Of a stretch of DNA of 64,000 nucleotides, positions 45,159-54,048 are shown one piece after another. Every line of letters begins with the position of its first letter. Positions within the stretch are counted from its first letter, which is position 1. The notes under the pieces are model-generated. The model was not told where the DNA came from. It worked only from the letters and a program-made list of their open reading frames with translations, and did no database searches. The DNA comes from Mucilaginibacter endophyticus. GTDB taxonomy: Bacteria; Bacteroidota; Bacteroidia; Sphingobacteriales; Sphingobacteriaceae. The translations under genes and the position numbers were made by a program. Location of the stretch: contig NZ_QPCG01000003.1 in assembly GCF_003351025.1 (NCBI RefSeq), forward strand, positions 264,355 to 328,354, written 5' to 3'.

Positions 45159-48100
45159 TTAAAAACCCGCGTTTAAACCCACGGAAAGGATCCGCGGAAT
45201 GGGATATCCTGTAAAATCACGTCCCTGGTTCAGGCCGTTCAAACCTGCAAGCCCGGCTTCGGGGTTCATACCCGGATATTTGGTGAAAATAAAGGCATTT
45301 TGGGCACTCACGTAAGCACGCAGGTTTCTGAAATACTTGAGCTTTTTAACCGGAACAGTATACCCTAAGGTGATATTTTTTACAGCGAGGTAAGTAGCTT
45401 TAAAAACCTGACGACTGGTGAAATTACGGAAGTCTTCGGTGGTGCCTGTTCTGGTACGCGGGTAAATGCCATCACCAGGGTCTTCAGGCGATCTCCAACG
45501 GTTGGCCACACCTTTACGCACGTTAAATACGCCATCAAGGTTTTCGGTAGATTGGAAAGCATCGTCCGCGATATCGTTACCAACCGAACCGGCCATAACA
45601 ATGCTCAGATCAACGTTTTTATAACTAAAGCTGTTGGTGATACCATAGGTAAATGTAGGGTTCGGGTTGCCGATAAAAGTGCGGTCGTAGCTGTCAATTT
45701 TCCCGTCGGGCTTACCATCCGGACCACTTACATCTTTAAAACGGGCAGTACCAACCATAGCAGTGGCATCGTGCGGTTGGGTATCAAACTCCTGCTGTGT
45801 CATGTACACGCCAGTGTTGATATAGCCGTAAAACAAACCTATCGGGTGACCAACGGCAGTCCGGTTATCGTCCCAGTATTCGCCGTAGCCGCCAATCGGC
45901 GCATCGTTAGTTCCTAACTTCTTCACCAAATTCCTGTCGAACGAGATATTGAAGCCGGTATTCCATTTAAAATCGCCAACCAGGTTTTTTGAATTGATGG
46001 TAAACTCATGTCCCCAGAAATCAAACCGGCCTATGTTTGATGTAATGGTTGAGAAACCCGATTGTACCGGGATATCGATGCCATACAACAAACCGTCGGT
46101 CTTCTTCCAATAATAGTCATAAGTAAAGGCTATACGGCTATTAAAAAGTTCCAAATCCAAACCGGCATCGTAACTAACAGTAGTTTCCCAGGTGAGGTTG
46201 TTGTTGCCTATACCGTTTAGCGCCTTGCCAGGTGTTACGCTGTTGCCAAAAACATAGTTGTTGCTGTTTACATTGGCCAAATAGCTGTAATCGCCAATGT
46301 TGTAGTTGCCCGTTTTACCAGCGCTCACCCTAAATTTCAGAAAGCTGATAGGTTTAATCTTCTTTAAGAAATCTTCTTCAGAAGCAACCCAGCCAACTGA
46401 GCCCGAAGGAAAATTACCGTATTTGGTGTTAGCCCCAAAACGCGATGAACCGTCACGCCTGAAGTTTAACGAGATCAGGTATTTACTGTCGAAGTTATAG
46501 TTCAATCGACCAAAAAGGGAAATTAATGCCGACTGGCTGGCATCCGCGTTGCCGATACGGGTAGTAGCAGCGTTTATCCATTGAATGTTATCATCCGGAA
46601 ACTGGCTGGCAGCAATAGAGCTGTTCTCGGTAGAGTATTTTTGGTAACTGTAACCAGCCAGGAAATCAATATGATGTTTGTTAAATGCCTTCTGGTAGTT
46701 TAAGGTATTTTCGCTAAGCCAGGTTAAAAAATTGCTGGTATTGTAACTACCGCTTGCTGGTTGTGGTGGTGCGCTGCCTAAACCGCCCTGCGCTGTTGAA
46801 GGTGTAAACTGGCGGTTAACCGTATTATCGGTATTAACGTTGATGGTAGTTTTGAATTTAAGGCCATCTATCAATTTAACTTCAGCAAAACCATTAGCCA
46901 GTACCCTTGCAGCCTTTGTTTTATTGGTGATTTGCGTTAACACCAAATAATAGTTAGGATTTGGGAACATGCCCGGTTGCGAAAATGATACTGGGTAGCT
47001 GCCGTCGGCATTTTTATATTTAACCGTTGGATCCATTAAAAAGGCATTTTCAATGATATTACGACCGTTATCTAACCCAGGCACCACCTGGTTGTTACCA
47101 TAAGATAACTCCAGATTGACACCGAGTGTAAGCCTGTCCGAAGCGTTGTAGATATTGTTTGACCTTGCCGTAAAGCGCTCATCATATGAGTTGAGCATTA
47201 CACCTTCTTGCTTGTTATAGTTTAAGTTTACCGCTGTTTTCAAATCTTTGGTGCCCGAACTGAAAGCGAGGTTATAATTTTGCGATACCGCGTTGCGCAA
47301 CAGCACATCAAACCAGTTGGTACCTGCATTGCCCGCGTATTGCTCGGGGTTTTGATATACAGATGGCACGCCGCCGGTATAACCTTCGTAGCGGGCTTTA
47401 TCTTCATAAAACTCCTTTTTGAATTGAGCGAATTCCTGCGCGTTCATCAAATCAGGTTTACCACGATCTGGTACCGATTGTACGCCGGTGTAAGCGCTGA
47501 AATCAAGCGTTTTAATACCGGCTTTACCCTGCTTGGTTGTTACCAAAACAACGCCGTTAGCAGCACGTGAGCCATATAGCGACGAAGCGGAAGCATCTTT
47601 CAAAACGGAGATAGATTCGATCTCATCGGGGCTTAAAGTTTGCAAGCCGCTTTGCGACGGGAAACCATCGATAACTATAAGCGGGTTGTTACCGGCATTG
47701 ATAGATGCCGCCCCCCTGATCCTGAAGGTCATCTCAGCGCCTGGCGTTCCGGAATTTTGGTTGATCTGTACACCGGCCAGTTTGCCCTGCAACTTTTGCC
47801 CGATATTGGCTACCGGCATATCCTTTACCTCTTTTGTATTGATCGAGCTAACAGCGCCGGTAATTTCGCGCCGGGCCTGGGTACCGTAGCTCACTACAAC
47901 AACTTCCTTTAGTCCTTGCGAAATGGACGCCATGCGTACATCTAAAACAGCACCAGCCGGAACGGTTAATTGCTGCTCTTTATAGCCGATATACCTAAAT
48001 ATCAATACGCCGCCTACCGGGGCGTTGATCCTGAATTTTCCATTAACATCGGTTTGCGCGCCGGTTGAGGTGCCTTTTAACATAACAGAAACGCCCACTA

Positions 48101-48242
48101 CCGGCTCGGAGCTGAGAGAATCTTTTACAGTACCGGTTACTGCTACCTGCGCACCGGCATTGAACGGAAGGTACATCAGCAGACCGATGATGACTGCCAG
48201 CATGTGCTTCCATGGGTCAAAAAGTAGAATTTTTCTTTTCAT
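45159..48242 (-). CDS. SusC/RagA-family TonB-dependent transporter
   Basis: Outer-membrane transporter of 1027 residues. N-terminal leader MKRKILLFDPWKHM before the hydrophobic LAVIIGLLMYLPF and cleavage near NAGAQ (about 32); regulatory domain about 35-110 (GTVKDSLSSEPVVGVSVMLKG); KEVVVVSYGTQARREITG; plug about 115-240 (NNPLIVIDGFPSQSGLQTL, ISVLKDASASSLYGSRAANGV); barrel ending ILSVGLNAGF. Its promoter element (TACTTTTG, minus strand, 48585-48592) implies a 5' leader of about 335 bases. Likely regulated by the AraC protein encoded at 52958-53845 through the site at 48634-48650. Confidence 0.95.
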   Translation of the reverse strand: MKRKILLFDPWKHMLAVIIGLLMYLPFNAGAQVAVTGTVKDSLSSEPVVGVSVMLKGTSTGAQTDVNGKFRINAPVGGVLIFRYIGYKEQQLTVPAGAVLDVRMASISQGLKEVVVVSYGTQARREITGAVSSINTKEVKDMPVANIGQKLQGKLAGVQINQNSGTPGAEMTFRIRGAASINAGNNPLIVIDGFPSQSGLQTLSPDEIESISVLKDASASSLYGSRAANGVVLVTTKQGKAGIKTLDFSAYTGVQSVPDRGKPDLMNAQEFAQFKKEFYEDKARYEGYTGGVPSVYQNPEQYAGNAGTNWFDVLLRNAVSQNYNLAFSSGTKDLKTAVNLNYNKQEGVMLNSYDERFTARSNNIYNASDRLTLGVNLELSYGNNQVVPGLDNGRNIIENAFLMDPTVKYKNADGSYPVSFSQPGMFPNPNYYLVLTQITNKTKAARVLANGFAEVKLIDGLKFKTTINVNTDNTVNRQFTPSTAQGGLGSAPPQPASGSYNTSNFLTWLSENTLNYQKAFNKHHIDFLAGYSYQKYSTENSSIAASQFPDDNIQWINAATTRIGNADASQSALISLFGRLNYNFDSKYLISLNFRRDGSSRFGANTKYGNFPSGSVGWVASEEDFLKKIKPISFLKFRVSAGKTGNYNIGDYSYLANVNSNNYVFGNSVTPGKALNGIGNNNLTWETTVSYDAGLDLELFNSRIAFTYDYYWKKTDGLLYGIDIPVQSGFSTITSNIGRFDFWGHEFTINSKNLVGDFKWNTGFNISFDRNLVKKLGTNDAPIGGYGEYWDDNRTAVGHPIGLFYGYINTGVYMTQQEFDTQPHDATAMVGTARFKDVSGPDGKPDGKIDSYDRTFIGNPNPTFTYGITNSFSYKNVDLSIVMAGSVGNDIADDAFQSTENLDGVFNVRKGVANRWRSPEDPGDGIYPRTRTGTTEDFRNFTSRQVFKATYLAVKNITLGYTVPVKKLKYFRNLRAYVSAQNAFIFTKYPGMNPEAGLAGLNGLNQGRDFTGYPIPRILSVGLNAGF

Positions 48243-48577
48243 AAAATTTACATGAATTGGTTAATGATGGATGGAATAAGGCATAGCATAGCCAGGCCAG
48301 TTTGAATTAGCTTTTTTTTGCCTTAAGCAATTGTTATTTAATGCTTCAGGACTTTGTGATTAATAAAAACAGGAGCCGGTAAGCCGCTACGGACTTTGCG
48401 ATTGGGTGAAGACTTTGGGTATAAAACGTTTTACCAAACAAACGAAAATCCGCTTATCTGCAACAGTTTGTACCCGGTCAATAATGTTTACTTTCATAGA
48501 GCAGGGTGGTTAAAGATGATGGCAACCACTTACAGAACCGGCATCAAAATCCGTATCTGGCTGGTTGGCTTATAATT
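48243..48577 (-). other. Long 5' leader of the susC transcript, no gene seen
   Basis: 335 bases between the inferred transcription start and the susC ATG. I see no ORF, strong hairpin or riboswitch consensus here. The length is unusual and could allow leader-based control. Confidence 0.35.
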
Positions 48578-48583
48578 GTAACA

Positions 48584-48760
48584 TCAAAAGTATTTCATAG
48601 ATCAAAAATCGAAATACACATTCCGCACTTTAATTTGTACTTTTTGATATTTCTTACTGGTATTTTTTGGCAGGCCGAAAAGTAAAAGCGATATATCAAA
48701 AAGTACAAAAAATAGAGGCTCTTGTGCTAACTGTCAAATTTTCATTTGAAATACTTTTGA
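48584..48760. promoter_or_regulatory. Mirror-symmetric divergent promoter/operator for susC and the PhyH operon
   Basis: Outer arms: TCAAAAGTATTTCA (48584-48597) and its exact reverse complement TGAAATACTTTTGA (48747-48760), 14 bases each. Each contains TACTTTTG, an exact TAnnTTTG: on the minus strand for susC (48585-48592) and on the plus strand for PhyH (48752-48759). Inner arms: TTTGTACTTTTTGATAT (48634-48650) and its exact reverse complement (48693-48709), 17 bases each with a 42-base centre. Both pairs share a centre near 48672. Each inner arm lies about 41-42 bases from its -7 element, centred near -64, where activators usually bind. Spaced TTTG -33 elements are absent. Confidence 0.8.
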
Positions 48761-48789
48761 AACCGTAAACCATAAAATACAAGACCTAA

Positions 48790-49605
48790 ATGAAAAATGA
48801 GCTTTCGCAACAACAGGTTGCGCAATACCGCCATGACGGTTTCCTGGTGATAGAAGATTTTTTAAGTACCGATGAACTTGCCCTTTGGCGGGAGGCATTG
48901 GACGCCGCCGTTGCCAAAAGAAACGGCAATAAAATGCCCGACAGAAAAGAAGTATACGGCAAAGGCGACGATGCCGATAAAGCCTATTATGATAATGTAT
49001 TTGATCAGCTGATAAACCTGTGGCAGGATAACGAAGGCATAAAACAGATCATGCTTGATGAGCGCCTTGGTAAAATGGCCGCCCAACTGGCCGATGTTGA
49101 TGGTATCAGGATCTGGCATGATCAGGCCCTGATCAAAAAGCCATGGGCCAACCCGACATCGTGGCATTTGGATACCCCCTACTGGTCATTCAGCGACCGG
49201 CGGGCTTTATCTATCTGGGTAGCTTTGGATGATGCTACTTACGAAAACGGTTGCCTGTTCTTCATTCCAGGCTCTTATCATCAAACTACATTTGAAAACC
49301 CGGGCATAGGCAAAAACATGGGCGCTATTTTCACCACCTACCCGGAGTTTAAAGGAAGTAAATCTGTAGCCGCGCCCATTAAAGCGGGCAGCTGCTCGTT
49401 TCATAACGGTCTTACCATACACGGCGCGCACGCTAATATGACACCCGGATACCGGCGCGCCATGACCTGCGCCTACATGCCCGACGGTAATACCTACAAC
49501 GGCATACAAAATATTATAAGCGATGCGGATGTCGCCAACATAAAGGTTGGTGACCTGTTAAATAACGACAGGCTCAACCCTTTGATATATAGCCGTACAA
49601 AGTAA
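48790..49605 (+). CDS. Phytanoyl-CoA dioxygenase (PhyH) family Fe(II)/2-oxoglutarate enzyme
   Basis: Predicted cytosolic non-haem iron oxygenase of 271 residues. Seen: VAQYRHDGFLVIEDFLSTDELALWREAL at the start, typical of PhyH; the iron ligands His-X-Asp in TSWHLDTPYWSF (about residues 124-126) and the distal His in NGLTIHGAHANMTPGYRRAM (about 204), with the Arg that holds 2-oxoglutarate shortly after. No signal peptide. The substrate cannot be read; a position ahead of a glycosidase and a sugar isomerase-like protein suggests hydroxylation or oxidative demethylation of a sugar derivative. First gene of a three-gene operon from the divergent promoter at 48752. Confidence 0.85.
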   Translation: MKNELSQQQVAQYRHDGFLVIEDFLSTDELALWREALDAAVAKRNGNKMPDRKEVYGKGDDADKAYYDNVFDQLINLWQDNEGIKQIMLDERLGKMAAQLADVDGIRIWHDQALIKKPWANPTSWHLDTPYWSFSDRRALSIWVALDDATYENGCLFFIPGSYHQTTFENPGIGKNMGAIFTTYPEFKGSKSVAAPIKAGSCSFHNGLTIHGAHANMTPGYRRAMTCAYMPDGNTYNGIQNIISDADVANIKVGDLLNNDRLNPLIYSRTK

Positions 49606-49654
49606 CTTAGCCAATTAAAGCCACATATCCAGTTTTTACCTCATAAGCCAACCT

Positions 49655-52165
49655 ATGTTCACCAAAAAGCCCATCACCCCATTGCTGCTGACGCTGCTTT
49701 TGCTTTTCTCATTTATAGGCAGCAAAGCCGATACCATTGCCGACGATAAAAGCATTTCCATAGGCACACCTAAAATTGCCATAACGCTTGCTTATGGTAG
49801 TAAAGCGCAAATCACATCGCTGAGTGTAAACGGGCAAAAGGTGGTAAGCAATGCCGATGGCGTTTTTACGTCTGTTAAGGTAGATGGCAATGTTTATTCG
49901 AGTCTGCATTTAAACGCAAAGCCGGTGCTACAGCAATCGGCAGGAAAGACAACGCTCAACGGCATCAGGTATGGTGATAAAGATTTAACCATTACCGAAA
50001 ACTGGATCTTTACAAAAAAAGGCAGCGATATTACCTGGCAGGTAGAGCGGACTTTTTCCAAAGTAGCCAAAATTGAGGAGGCGGCTATGCCTGTTATAAA
50101 CTTTGATAATATCAATACCTGGGAGGGTGCTTATCAGGGTTATGGCGGCCTGGCCTGGTTTTATTTGTTTAATGAAAAGCTATGTACTTACGGCGTTCAT
50201 ACCCGCTCAACCAATTTCTGGAACAGCAAAACTGGCAATGGTTTAAACATCACTGTTAACGCGCCGGGTAAAGCGGTTGCCATGAAGTACAGCCGAACTA
50301 ACGATGATAGGTTAGCCTATTCGGTAACGGTTTCGGATAAACAGATGATCCCCAAATCAGACAGCGGCACCAACCGCCGGTTATTTCTCCGGAAAAGAAC
50401 CGATGTATGGGCACCATTTCAGGCACCGGCAGTTAAAAGCAGCCAGAGTATCACCTTCAGCTATTTTGATTATAACGATAAGTATGGCCGTGGTAAACTG
50501 GCAGGATTAAATGGCGCGCAGGTTAGCGCGGTTTTAGGCACAATTGCCCGCATTGGCGTTATTGATTCCCTGCATTTTGGCGGCAACAGCTGGGCTACGC
50601 CTTACGGGCCGATATGCCTGCATGAACAATATATCGGGCAATTGGGCTTGGGTATTAATGATCCGGCTTATCTAAAAGGTTACGAAAGCTGTCTGGATTT
50701 TTACCGCGACCATGCCGTTCAACCCGATGGAAGGGTTTATTCGCGCTGGGCTTATACCAATGAGGATGCCGCTCCCGGTCAGTTTAATAAAGATGGATTT
50801 TATGAAGCCCAATGGGGAATTTTGATGGACTCTAACCCGGACATTGTAACCAACGTAGCCGAGCTTTATAACATGACCGGAGATAAAGCATGGGTTAAAA
50901 CGCATCAGGCATCCTGTGAAAAAGCCCTGGCCTGGATCATGAAGCGTGATGGAAATAACAATGGTTTGGTTGAAATGATGACCGATTCGCAAAATCAAAA
51001 GAAAAGCAGCGATTGGATAGACATCATCTGGGCATCGTACGAAAACGCTTTTGTGAATGCCAAACTTTATCACGCGCTTGTGGAATGGGCCGTTGTAGAA
51101 CGCCAAATCAACAACCCTGAAAAAGCCCGTTATTACGAAAACTTTGCTGCCAAGCTTAAAGCCAGCTTCAATAAACCAACAAGCGAGGGTGGCTTATGGG
51201 ATGAGGAAAAACAATGCTATGTGCACTGGCGCGATAAGGACAACAGCATCCACGGCCGCAATATGGTTACCCCGGTTAATTTCATGGCGATAGCTTACGG
51301 TATCTGCGATGACAAAAACCGTACAAAATTGATTTTGGATAATATTGAAGCGCAAATGCAACGGGAAAAACTATTTTTCTGGCCTTTAGCCATGACCTCG
51401 TATGAACCCGCAGAGGGAAAAGAATACCAGTTCCCTTTCCCCGAATATGAAAATGGTGACCTGTTTTTATCCTGGGGATCGGTAGCTGTTGCCGCTTATG
51501 CAAGCTATGATCCAAGGCTTGCAGTTAAATATGTAAAAAACGTATTGGAGCAGTATAGTAAAGATGGCCTGGCCTATCAACGTTATGGCCGACAAAAACA
51601 GGATGGCCGGGGAGATGATATTTTATCGGGCAATAGTTTGAGCATAGTGGGCTTATACCAGGCCATTTACGGTATAAACCCGCTTTATAACCGCTTTTAT
51701 CTTGATCCGCATATTACACCGGAACTGGCCGGTACCGAGCTTAAATATAATTACCAGGGACAGCGTTTAACTATCGGGCTTGGCAATGATAGCTATACCG
51801 TATCAAACCATAAGTTTAAGGTGACAAGTCCTAAAAGCTTTGGTTTTAACGCCACCGCAAATCAGTTATCTTATTTTAATGGAAATGAAGACAAGGCGGC
51901 TCTGACGGTAACCTCAACCCAATCGCTAACAATCAAAATTAACAATTGGAGCGATGGCAAAATAGAATGGGTACAAAGCAAAAGCACATCTTCAACTGCG
52001 CCGCTCACCTATCGCGTCAGCAAACTAAAACCCAACGAAAATTATACTGTGGCTATAGCTGGAAAGATCATCGCGACGAAAAAAAGCGATACCAAGGGAG
52101 AACTTTCTTTTAACCGCATTGCTTCAGCAGCTTCTGAAAACATCAGTATCAGCCATGCAAATTAA
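49655..52165 (+). CDS. Secreted six-hairpin glycosidase-like protein
   Basis: An 836-residue protein with signal peptide (about 1-25, GSKADT), an N-terminal beta-sandwich (about 30-260), an (alpha/alpha)6 six-hairpin barrel (about 290-690) and a C-terminal beta domain (about 690-836). Barrel signs: NSWATPYGPICLHEQYIGQLG, TNEDAAPGQFNKDGFYEAQWGILMDSNPDIV, RDGNNNGLVEMMTDSQNQKKSSDWIDIIW, WDEEKQCYVHW and PFPEYENGDLFLSWGS. The layout resembles GH78 or amylo-1,6-glucosidase-type proteins, but I cannot name a CAZy family. Candidate catalytic acids are the Asp/Glu in DSQNQKKSSDWID and PEYENGD. It is 49 bases after the PhyH gene and overlaps the next gene by 11 bases. Confidence 0.75.
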   Translation: MFTKKPITPLLLTLLLLFSFIGSKADTIADDKSISIGTPKIAITLAYGSKAQITSLSVNGQKVVSNADGVFTSVKVDGNVYSSLHLNAKPVLQQSAGKTTLNGIRYGDKDLTITENWIFTKKGSDITWQVERTFSKVAKIEEAAMPVINFDNINTWEGAYQGYGGLAWFYLFNEKLCTYGVHTRSTNFWNSKTGNGLNITVNAPGKAVAMKYSRTNDDRLAYSVTVSDKQMIPKSDSGTNRRLFLRKRTDVWAPFQAPAVKSSQSITFSYFDYNDKYGRGKLAGLNGAQVSAVLGTIARIGVIDSLHFGGNSWATPYGPICLHEQYIGQLGLGINDPAYLKGYESCLDFYRDHAVQPDGRVYSRWAYTNEDAAPGQFNKDGFYEAQWGILMDSNPDIVTNVAELYNMTGDKAWVKTHQASCEKALAWIMKRDGNNNGLVEMMTDSQNQKKSSDWIDIIWASYENAFVNAKLYHALVEWAVVERQINNPEKARYYENFAAKLKASFNKPTSEGGLWDEEKQCYVHWRDKDNSIHGRNMVTPVNFMAIAYGICDDKNRTKLILDNIEAQMQREKLFFWPLAMTSYEPAEGKEYQFPFPEYENGDLFLSWGSVAVAAYASYDPRLAVKYVKNVLEQYSKDGLAYQRYGRQKQDGRGDDILSGNSLSIVGLYQAIYGINPLYNRFYLDPHITPELAGTELKYNYQGQRLTIGLGNDSYTVSNHKFKVTSPKSFGFNATANQLSYFNGNEDKAALTVTSTQSLTIKINNWSDGKIEWVQSKSTSSTAPLTYRVSKLKPNENYTVAIAGKIIATKKSDTKGELSFNRIASAASENISISHAN

Positions 52166-52973
52166 GATCTTAAGTCCGCTGTGGGGACATGAGCACCTGC
52201 CGCTGAAAACTTTTCTGGACAAGATCAGGATTGCGGGCTATGATGGCATTGACACCTGGATCCCGGCCGACAAGACCCATCAACGGGTATTGTATGATTA
52301 CCTGCAAGAGCACCAAATGGCTATCGTAACGCATCAGCATGAGGCCGAAGGCAGTACATTCAAAAAATTCAGGGAGTCATTCATCAAAAACCTGTACCAA
52401 TGCGCTGAGCCTGGCCCTGCTCTGATTAATTCGCATACCGGGCGTGATTATTTTTCCATTAGGGAAAACCTTGACCTGATCAACGCGGCACAGGAATTTT
52501 CTGCCAAAACAGGCATCACGGTAGCCCATGAAACCCATCGTGGCCGATCAGGCTATTCGCCACAGATGATAGCCGAGTTATTTAGTTTGCAGGATGAGTT
52601 TGCCATCACTGCCGATTTTTCGCATTGGGTATGCGTTACCGAAAGCATGCTGCAAAATTTTGGCGGAATAATGGACGAGGCCATCAAACGCAGCCGTCAT
52701 ATTCATTCAAGAGTGGGTTTTGAAGAAGGGCCGCAGGTACCCGATCCGGCAGCGCCCGAATGGCAGTACGCACTTGATCATTTCCTGGGTTGGTGGGACA
52801 GGATAGTAGCGCACAATAAACTAATAGGTACCCCAATACTGCCCATCACAACCGAGTTTGGCCCACAACCCTACATGCCATCCATCCCATTCAGTAACAA
52901 ACCGGTTGCCGATCAATTCGGTGTTAATTGCTTTATGAAAGATCTGCTCCGAAAACGCTATTGTACTGCCTGA
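52155..52973 (+). CDS. Sugar phosphate isomerase/epimerase family TIM-barrel protein
   Basis: I choose the ATG at 52155 (MQIKILSPLWGHEHL), which overlaps the preceding gene by 11 bases as in translational coupling; the ORF extends upstream to 52119 with no domain content. About 272 residues of the AP-endonuclease-2-like TIM barrel: KTFLDKIRIAGYDGIDTWIPA, ALINSHTGRDYFSIRENLDLI, TVAHETHRGRSGYSPQMIAEL, ITADFSHWVCVTE and HSRVGFEEGPQVPDP. The His/Glu/Asp in these strands form the usual metal site. No signal peptide, so cytosolic. Likely acts on a sugar or polyol made from the PhyH or glycosidase products. The 3' end overlaps the convergent AraC gene by 16 bases. Confidence 0.85.
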   Translation: MQIKILSPLWGHEHLPLKTFLDKIRIAGYDGIDTWIPADKTHQRVLYDYLQEHQMAIVTHQHEAEGSTFKKFRESFIKNLYQCAEPGPALINSHTGRDYFSIRENLDLINAAQEFSAKTGITVAHETHRGRSGYSPQMIAELFSLQDEFAITADFSHWVCVTESMLQNFGGIMDEAIKRSRHIHSRVGFEEGPQVPDPAAPEWQYALDHFLGWWDRIVAHNKLIGTPILPITTEFGPQPYMPSIPFSNKPVADQFGVNCFMKDLLRKRYCTA

Positions 52974-53845
52974 GCGTTTTTTCGGAATTCCGTTGGCGAA
53001 ACGCCGTTCTTCTTTTTAAACAAGCGCGAAAAATAAAACACCGATTCAAAACCGGTTTGGTCGGCTATTTCGCTGGTGTTTAATACAGTGGTCAAGAGCA
53101 GGCTTTTTGCCCGTTCCAGCCGGATGTTGAGATGATACTGGTTAGGCGAAACACCTGTTATACGCCGGAAAGCTTTACGAAATGATGAATACCCCATAGG
53201 CAACGCCTTTGCCAGTTCTTCCATATCCAGCGTATCCTCAAACGATTCCTGTATGATGAACCTCGCCTTTGAAATGAGTTTACCTACCGGATCATCATTA
53301 TACTCATGATGCTGAATGATATTGCTGATCAAGCCTAACAATTGTAAGGTCATGGCTGATATTTGCTGAGGATAGCCCGGTAATGATGAACGCACACTCT
53401 CAACCAAATTATGAAACAGCGCCAGAATATCCTTATTCAAACAGGAAGGAACAAGCGGATTTTTCCGATCGAAAAAGCCGTTATTCATCAACTGTTCCAC
53501 ATAAAAACCATTGAAGCCCACCCAAAACTCTTCCCAGCCAGAACCTGGGTCGGGTTTGTACCGGTGCCATACTCCCGGGTATAGGAAAAAGCAAGTACCT
53601 TCAACAACTTCAGCCGGCTTGGTTAGCGCTGAACCATAAACACCTTTGCCTCTTGAAATGAATACGATATAATAATCATTAAGTATGCGGCCACGGTTCC
53701 AGGTAAGCTGATGGCTTTCGGGATGAACCTGGTTGGGGTAATTATCGTTAGGCTCAATTTTAGAATAGCCTACCGTAGTTACATAAATCCCCCATCGCTC
53801 TTCAAGCTCACTTACGTTAAGATATTTAAAATAATTCTTCAACAT
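52958..53845 (-). CDS. AraC-family transcriptional regulator with cupin ligand domain
   Basis: A 295-residue one-component regulator. N-terminal AraC-type cupin (about 20-150): SHQLTWNRGRILNDYYIVFISRGKG and EGTCFFLYPGVWHRYKPDPGSGWEEFWVGF. C-terminal double HTH (about 195-290): TLDMEELAKALPMGYSSFRKAFRRITGVSPNQYHLNIRLERAKSLL and TSEIADQTGFESVFYFSRLFKKKNGVSPTEFRK. Its own upstream region has a 17-base site (53957-53973) matching the inner operator arms of the susC/PhyH region at 16 of 17 positions, so I infer that it is autoregulated and activates both divergent operons. The ligand is probably a monosaccharide or small derivative. It overlaps the convergent isomerase gene by 16 bases. Confidence 0.9.
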   Translation of the reverse strand: MLKNYFKYLNVSELEERWGIYVTTVGYSKIEPNDNYPNQVHPESHQLTWNRGRILNDYYIVFISRGKGVYGSALTKPAEVVEGTCFFLYPGVWHRYKPDPGSGWEEFWVGFNGFYVEQLMNNGFFDRKNPLVPSCLNKDILALFHNLVESVRSSLPGYPQQISAMTLQLLGLISNIIQHHEYNDDPVGKLISKARFIIQESFEDTLDMEELAKALPMGYSSFRKAFRRITGVSPNQYHLNIRLERAKSLLLTTVLNTSEIADQTGFESVFYFSRLFKKKNGVSPTEFRKNAQAVQ

Positions 53846-53875
53846 CGGTACAGGTTCACATTGGTTAGCGGTTCA

Positions 53876-53973
53876 TTTGGTCAGCCTTGAGTTTTGACCA
53901 AAACAATAGCGATTTTATAAAAATACGAATAAGCCCTATACCAAAACTTACTATTATTTGCACTTTTTGATAT
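53876..53973 (-). promoter_or_regulatory. Control region of the AraC gene with copy of the susC/PhyH operator arm
   Basis: TTTGCACTTTTTGATAT at 53957-53973 differs at one position from TTTGTACTTTTTGATAT at 48634-48650 and has the same orientation relative to its leftward gene. A separate palindrome, TTTGGTCA (53876-53883) and TGACCAAA (53895-53902), overlaps a near -7 element (TTGTTTTG on the minus strand, 53899-53906). The site to -7 distance is 50 bases, about one helical turn more than at susC. Confidence 0.7.
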
Positions 53974-53985
53974 TTTATAAAACCA

Positions 53986-54018
53986 AACCGGCCCGGAGTG
54001 ATTATCTCCGGGCCGGTT
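53986..54018 (-). terminator. Strong terminator after the GH51-GH43 operon
   Basis: Perfect 13-base GC-rich stem AACCGGCCCGGAG (53986-53998) and CTCCGGGCCGGTT (54006-54018) with a seven-base loop, followed on the minus strand by TTTGGTTTTAT. It starts 31 bases after the stop at 54049 and separates the arabinan genes from the AraC unit. Confidence 0.88.
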
Positions 54019-54048
54019 AATTATTAGTACAACAGTAAATCTGTCGGC

